Below, piece by piece: positions 59,023 through 64,000 of a stretch of 64,000 bases of DNA. Every line of letters starts with the position of its first letter. Position 1 is the first letter of the stretch. This stretch comes from Cryptomeria japonica. Taxonomy: Eukaryota; Streptophyta; Pinopsida; Cupressales; Cupressaceae. Made by a program: the position numbers and the translations under genes. Location of the stretch: positions 560,452,445-560,516,444 of the forward strand of contig NC_081413.1 of assembly GCF_030272615.1 (NCBI RefSeq). Reading direction: 5' to 3'. The notes beneath the pieces were generated by a model that worked only from the letters and a program-made list of their open reading frames with translations, did no database searches and was not told the origin of the DNA.

Positions 59023-62000
59023 GGGCCTCAATGCTCCTAACAAGAAATGCTTAATCAAAAGGAGGCTTATTTTTTATTAATGTAAATATCATCATGTTAC
59101 AGGAAACCAAGCTCAACACTCAACAAGCACAAATTTTTGGTCACTATCTTGGAAGCCAATATAGAGCTGGAAGAGTGGAGTTGATTCAAGTAGATGGAGC
59201 TTCTAGAGGCCTTCTTTTGAAATGGAAGCCTACAATTCTCCGAATTGAGAAGATTGCTTTAGAAAAATATTAGCTTTTGTCAGCTGTCAAAATACTATCC
59301 TCCAACCTCTCCTTTTTCTTGATTAGTGTCTATGGCCCTATGGCCTCACATTTAAAGAGGACTTTTTGGTCAGACCTAGATGGATTTATCTCCAAATTTA
59401 AAAATGAGAATTTGTTTATTGGGGGAGACTTCAATGCTATTAGAAGTCCATTAGACAAGAGGGGAGGAATATCTAGACTTGGAAAATCTCAACAAGACTT
59501 CAATGATTGGGTGGATAGGAATGGGCTTCTTGAAGTAGAATCTAGAGATAGTATTTTTACTTGGAATAACAAAAGGCTAGGGTTCAACAATATTGCAGAA
59601 AAGATAGACAAATTTTTTTGGCTGGGTGATTTTACCTTCTTCCCATTCTCTCTTGAATGCAGAGTTCTCCTGTGCTCAGGCTTAGATCATTTTTTTACTT
59701 TTATTAAGTTTCTTGGGCTCATCCTCTTCATCTCTCATGCCTCCTTTTAGATTTGAGAACATGTGGATGAAGGACCCCAATTTTTTTGTTTCTTATTGAA
59801 CAGTGGTGGAAGGAGGGCACATTCGAGGGTTTAAAATTATATTGCTTTCTCTCTAAATTGAAGTATGTTCAAAGAAATCTCCTTTAATGTAATGCTGATC
59901 ATTTTAAAAATATCTTTGAAACCAAAAGAAGAATTGAATATCAATTGGAAGAGCTGAATGAAAAATTTACTTAAGATGACATGTCTTAGGTTGAGTTTTT
60001 AAGGGAGAAAGAGATACTATAAGAATATGAAGATATCCTATCCAAAGAGGAGCTATTTTAGAAGCAAAAATTGAGGGAAAGTTGGCTGCAAGTTGGGGAT
60101 AAGAACAAAAAGTTCTTCCTTAATTTCATGAAGCAACAAAGGTCTAAAAATAGTATTGATAGAATAGTTATTCATTAAAATCAGGCAATTAAAGATCCTC
60201 AAATTATTAGGTCAAAAATATGCTACTTCTTTAATTTATTGAATAATGAGGATGGATTGGATCTCAGGGAACATAATAAATTTCTTTCATTTATCCCAAA
60301 AATTATAACCAATGAGCAAAATCAGAGGCTTAATGAAAGCTTCACTTTGGAGGAAGTATCTTTGGTCTAAAATCAACTTCCTTCTGACAAAGCACTAGGG
60401 CCAAATGGCCTCCCCACTAGCTTCTTAAAAATTTTTGGCAAATCATAGGGCGAGAATTAGTAGAGGCTCTTGAATCTTCAAGAAACTCAGACCATGTGCT
60501 CAAGGAGATCAACAACACACTTATTGCTCTCATTACCAAAAAAGACAAAGCTAAAGGTTGGGAGAATTCAGGCCTATATCCCTTTGCAATGCTATTTATA
60601 AAATTATTTCCAAAGTTCTCACTAATAGGTTTGAACCTCTTATGAATAGCTTAATTTTAGAAGAGCAGACTAGATTTGTTCCAAGTATATCAATCCTTGA
60701 GGGAGTGATCATTTATCAAGAAGATATAAACACTCTCCAAAATATTAACAAAGTAGGGATGATTATTAAGCTAGACATATCAAAGGCATATGAAAATGTT
60801 GAATGGCGCTTTCTTTGTGAAGTTATGTAGGCTTTTGGTTTCAACAATAGATGGATTAACTAGATTTTTGAATGCATGTCGACTCCAAGGTTTTTGATCC
60901 TTATAAATGGGACCCCAAAAGGATATTTTTCAATGTCCAAAGGCATTAGACAAGGAGACCCCCTATCCCCTTTCTTATACATCATTATAGCTAAATCTTT
61001 GGGCAGAGCAATCAAAGATATGCATACAAGAGGCTTGATAAAAGGGTATTAAAATGGCTAGAATTTTTTCAGCAACAAATCAACAAATTGCAGATGACAA
61101 TATTTTAATGGGTGAAGCCAACTCAAGGGAGGCTACTCATCTACAAAAAGTCCTTCCTATGGAAAAACCTTTGGCCAGATTATTAACCAAGAAAAGTCAG
61201 AGATTTATTTTTTCCTTGCTCTTCCAAAAACATAACTCAGAATTTTAAAAATCTTGAAATGTAAGAAAGGATGCCTCCCTTGTGTTTATCTTGGTATTCC
61301 CATTTACAGAGGCCTAAGGAACTCAAATCTTTGGGACCTGTTGAAAATGAGAATGGAACACAACACTAACTCTTGGAAAGGAAAATTCCTCTCTTGGGTA
61401 GGTAGGTTGATTATGCTTCAGGCGGTAATCTTATCTTTTCCCATTTATCTTGTTTCCTACCTTTCCCTTACTATAGGGATAAACTTTTTTCTTATTCAAA
61501 AAATGAGAATTTTTTTCTGGCAATGCTCTAAGGAGAGGCATATAATTTCTTTAACTGCTTGGGATAAAATTTATAAACTGAAATCCTTGGGTGGTCTATG
61601 TATCTGAAACCAACAATTCCAGAATCAGTCCCTAAGTGCAAAACTTGTGTGGAAGATGGTTAAAGAACCAACAACAAGATGGGTAAAGCTGATGTTTGCA
61701 AAATACACTACTAACGGGAATTCTAGCAATTTCATGAGAATCATCAATCTGCCAAAAGGATCAAGGATATGGAACTTCATTATTAAATGTAGACCCCTTG
61801 TGGGTGACTATTTAACATGGAATGTTCATGATGGATATTCATTCTTATTCTGGGAGGATTCTTGGGTGGGCTATCCAAGTATCGATAGTTTGATTTCTAT
61901 CCAAACTACTAGGGATTGGATCAAACTCAATTAGGGATCACACATCATTGGTTATGTTATTTTTCTTGTGAAAGATACCCTTAGGTGGCAGTGGAAAAGC

Positions 62001-62515
62001 TTTGAGGGCCTCCCTCTCCCTTCTAATAAAGTAGAACAACTATTGCATTCAATCCAAGATAGGAAACTATTCTTTAGACTTGGAAGTGACTCTCTTATTT
62101 GGTTCCCTTCAAAATCAGGCCAATATACTGTCGAAGAAGATTATAACCTCTTAGCAAGTCAGCTTGAGAAAAATGATATTGGAATAAATCAAAAGCTTTT
62201 CTAGAGTAGTAGACTTATCCCAAAGGCATGATTCTTCACTTGGTTAGCAACAAGAAAGAAATTTCTTACAATGGATAGGTTAAATAGAATGGGTTTTGAA
62301 GGCCTTTCAAGATGTCTCCTTTGCAAGGGTCATGAAGAATCAATTGACCATCTACTGCTGAGTTGCTCTTTTTCAGCTAAGTTTTGGAGGTGGCTCTATG
62401 CCAAGATGGGATGGATTACTACTCTTCCCAATGATATTGATTCCCTTTTTCAAAGCTGGCCAATAAGACCCAAAGGTGGTATTCTTAGTTCATTATGGGA
62501 AATTTGTCCATCTTT
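58990..62515 (+). pseudogene. LINE ORF2: endonuclease, reverse transcriptase, zf-RVT
   Basis: The start reads SWKVRGLNAPNKK, typical of the endonuclease beginning. QETKL lies near 59102 and the metal-binding GGDFNAI near 59422. RT blocks follow: FRPISLCNAIYKIISKVLTN (60564), KLDISKAYENVEW (60769), GIRQGDPLSPFLY (60946), and IADD (61087-61098) where F/YADD is usual. Thumb-like VYLGIPIYRG is at 61282. A zf-RVT finger CLLCKGHEESIDHLLLSC is at about 62313-62366. LINE ORF2 nicks target DNA and primes cDNA on it. Stops and frameshifts are numerous (59270s, 59990-60070, 60400s, 61040-61250). The C-terminus is cut off at the junction with Gypsy DNA. Confidence 0.88.
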
Positions 62516-64000
62516 GCAATCTTGGAGAACCCTTTTACAAAACGTTTATAGTACCTGCATAGTCCCACAAATCCCCTTAATTGTGTTAAGGTTCTAGGGG
62601 TGGGCCATTCCTTGATGATCCTGATCTTTTCTTCATCAACACTCACTCCAACCTCACTAATTTTGTGTCCTAGGTAGATGATTTCTTTCATTCCAAATTC
62701 GCACTTTGAGACTTTGGCATATAATGATTCAGAATCAAGAATATTTAATACCTCCTCATTGTGCCGAAGATGTTCTTCCCATGTCTTGTTGTACATAAGT
62801 ATATCATCAAAGAATATTAGAAGAAATTTCCTCAATTGTTGCCTAAGCGTATGATTCATGCATGACTGGAAGGTGGCCAGGGCATTAGTGAGACCGAATG
62901 GTAGGACTAAAAACTCAAAATGCCCATAATGAGAGAATGTTATTTTTAGAATATATTCTTCCCTCATTCTAATCTAATGGTATCCTGACCTTAGATCAAT
63001 TTTAGAGAAATATCTCACTCCATGTAGTTCATCCATTAATTTGTCAATTCTCAGAATAGGGTATCTATTTTTTATAGTCATTTTATTCAGGGCCCTGTAA
63101 TCTATGCACATTCTCATTGTCCCATCTTTCTTCTTGACCAATACCACTGATGAAGCAAAGGAGTTGTTGCTTGGTTGGATATGGCCCATTTCTAATAACT
63201 CTTTTATGGTTTTTTCAATCTCCTCTTTGAATTTGTGGGGGTGGAAGTAAGGAGTGGTAACGACAGGTTTTGCTCCTTCTTCTAATTCAATGGAGTGTTC
63301 AAACCCCCTTTTTGGGGGTAAGGCCGAGGGAATGTCTTCAAAAACTTTTTTGTGTCTTCTAAGGATGAGTTGTATATCACTATGAATGGTTTGACCTTCG
63401 GTCAGAGATTCAGCCAAGACCATACATTGGGCGACCCACTCTGCTTGATCATGCTTAAGGATTTTCTCCATTTTATTGCATGATACTATCTTTGGAGAGC
63501 CATTAGGGATTCCTTTTAATGTTATATCTCTCCCTTCATGTTGGAAGCATATCTCCCAATTTGGATTGTCCATGGTGAATCGGCCCAATGAGTTTATCCA
63601 TCACATCCCCAAAATGATGTCCTTCTCTAAGTTCACCACAAAGAAGTTCCTCTTAATGGTATGCCCCCCCAAGGTGACTTCCAATTGAGGTATAATTTTA
63701 GTGCACCTATCTATGACTCTATTGCCCATGATCACTTCAAACCCTCCAAACTCTTGAGTTTTTAACCTTCTCTTTGTGACTAATTGTTTGCTAATGAAAT
63801 CATGTTAGGATCATGTGTTTACCAAGGTGATTACCTTTTGTCCTTTGATTATCCCTTTGAGTTTGAAGCATCTATTCTCACTTCCTTGAGTGATGACTGC
63901 CAGGGAACCTAGCTCATTCCCTTCAAAGCTGATCCTTTTATAGGGTCTTTCCTCATCCTGTATTTCTTTTGTGTTATTTAACTGTCCTCTTTTACATTCA
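62516..64000 (-). pseudogene. Ty3/Gypsy protease-RT fragment, truncated at both ends of view
   Basis: Entering from the right edge, the minus strand encodes a retropepsin-like region (about 63850-63590: VTLVNT with a stop, then FISKQLV). A linker leads to the RT N-terminus (63588-62977: [29 protein letters not shown]). A TAG follows at 62974-62976, then the RT core (62967-62516: LPFGLTNALATFQ, FFDDILMYNKTWEEHL, LRGFVGLCRYYKRF). RNase H and integrase are missing; the reading ends at the LINE junction. YHQ is normal after RSG, so the TAG likely replaced CAG. This is a different Gypsy lineage from the Tat element. The rest lies beyond base 64000. Confidence 0.87.

Larger units (their letters stand above)
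56701..62515 (+). mobile_element. Plant LINE (non-LTR retrotransposon), degraded and 3'-truncated
   Basis: ORF1 (about 56719-59022) is followed by an ORF2 with endonuclease, reverse transcriptase and zf-RVT zinc region, in the order of plant L1-type LINEs. Many stops and frameshifts occur. The 3' UTR and poly(A) are missing: the sequence switches at about 62510-62518 to a Gypsy fragment of opposite orientation. The 5' end is not sharply defined. Confidence 0.88.

Noticed and set aside
62516..64000. Endogenous pararetrovirus (caulimovirid) instead of Gypsy
   Set aside because: RT motifs and the protease-RT spacing look Gypsy-like, and no movement- or coat-protein feature is visible; the fragment is short, so this is not absolute.

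Overview
The window looks like intergenic DNA of a large, transposon-packed seed-plant genome. A gymnosperm such as a conifer fits the style, but nothing in the sequence names a species. The evidence is plant-type Copia elements with initiator-Met tRNA primer sites (TGGTATCAGAG), a Tat-lineage Ty3/Gypsy element with two RNase H domains and a plant mobile domain gene, a plant LINE with a zf-RVT tail, a PLS-type PPR fragment and a CWC22 retrocopy. I see no intact single-copy host gene. Almost every coding region is interrupted by stop codons.

Layout. (1) 1-1534, 17824-18729 and 34108-34205 are pieces of one AT-rich background stretch, split by insertions. (2) 1540-17818 is a complete 16.3-kb Tat element on the minus strand. 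It has 788-bp LTRs that I read as identical, an exact 5-bp target duplication (ATGAT), a primer site and a polypurine tract. It encodes gag-protease-G-patch-RT-RNaseH-archaeal RNaseH-integrase. On the opposite strand, between pol and the 3' LTR, it carries a second gene: a two-exon plant mobile domain (PMD) gene whose 790-bp intron is largely two tandem-repeat arrays. (3) 18735-34102 is a 15.4-kb minus-strand Copia element, itself split by a second, related 7.6-kb Copia element (20890-28527) inserted in its RNase H codons. (4) 34206-36516 holds an intronless CWC22 splicing-factor pseudogene plus an inverted fragment of a second copy; 37305-38115 is a PPR pseudogene. (5) 38.5-52.6 kb contains two unknown ORFs, two tandem-repeat blocks, a 1,436-codon intronless G-patch ORF and, convergent to it, a hAT transposase pseudogene. 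(6) 52.6-54.8 kb is the 5' end of a third Copia element. (7) About 56.7-62.5 kb is a degraded plant LINE, joined at about 62,515 to a truncated minus-strand Gypsy gag-pol fragment that runs off the window.

How it fits together. The sequence records layered transposition: old LINE, hAT and retrocopies, then Copia in Copia, then a very recent Tat insertion. Most stop codons sit where a CAG, CAA or CGA codon is expected, which suggests C-to-T change at methylated CHG and CG sites. One case is proved inside the window by an internal repeat. The Tat element has identical LTRs yet carries several such stops, so it probably moved using proteins from another copy. The most interesting objects are the Tat-borne spliced antisense PMD gene with its shared 20-bp array motif, and the giant G-patch ORF beside the hAT transposase.
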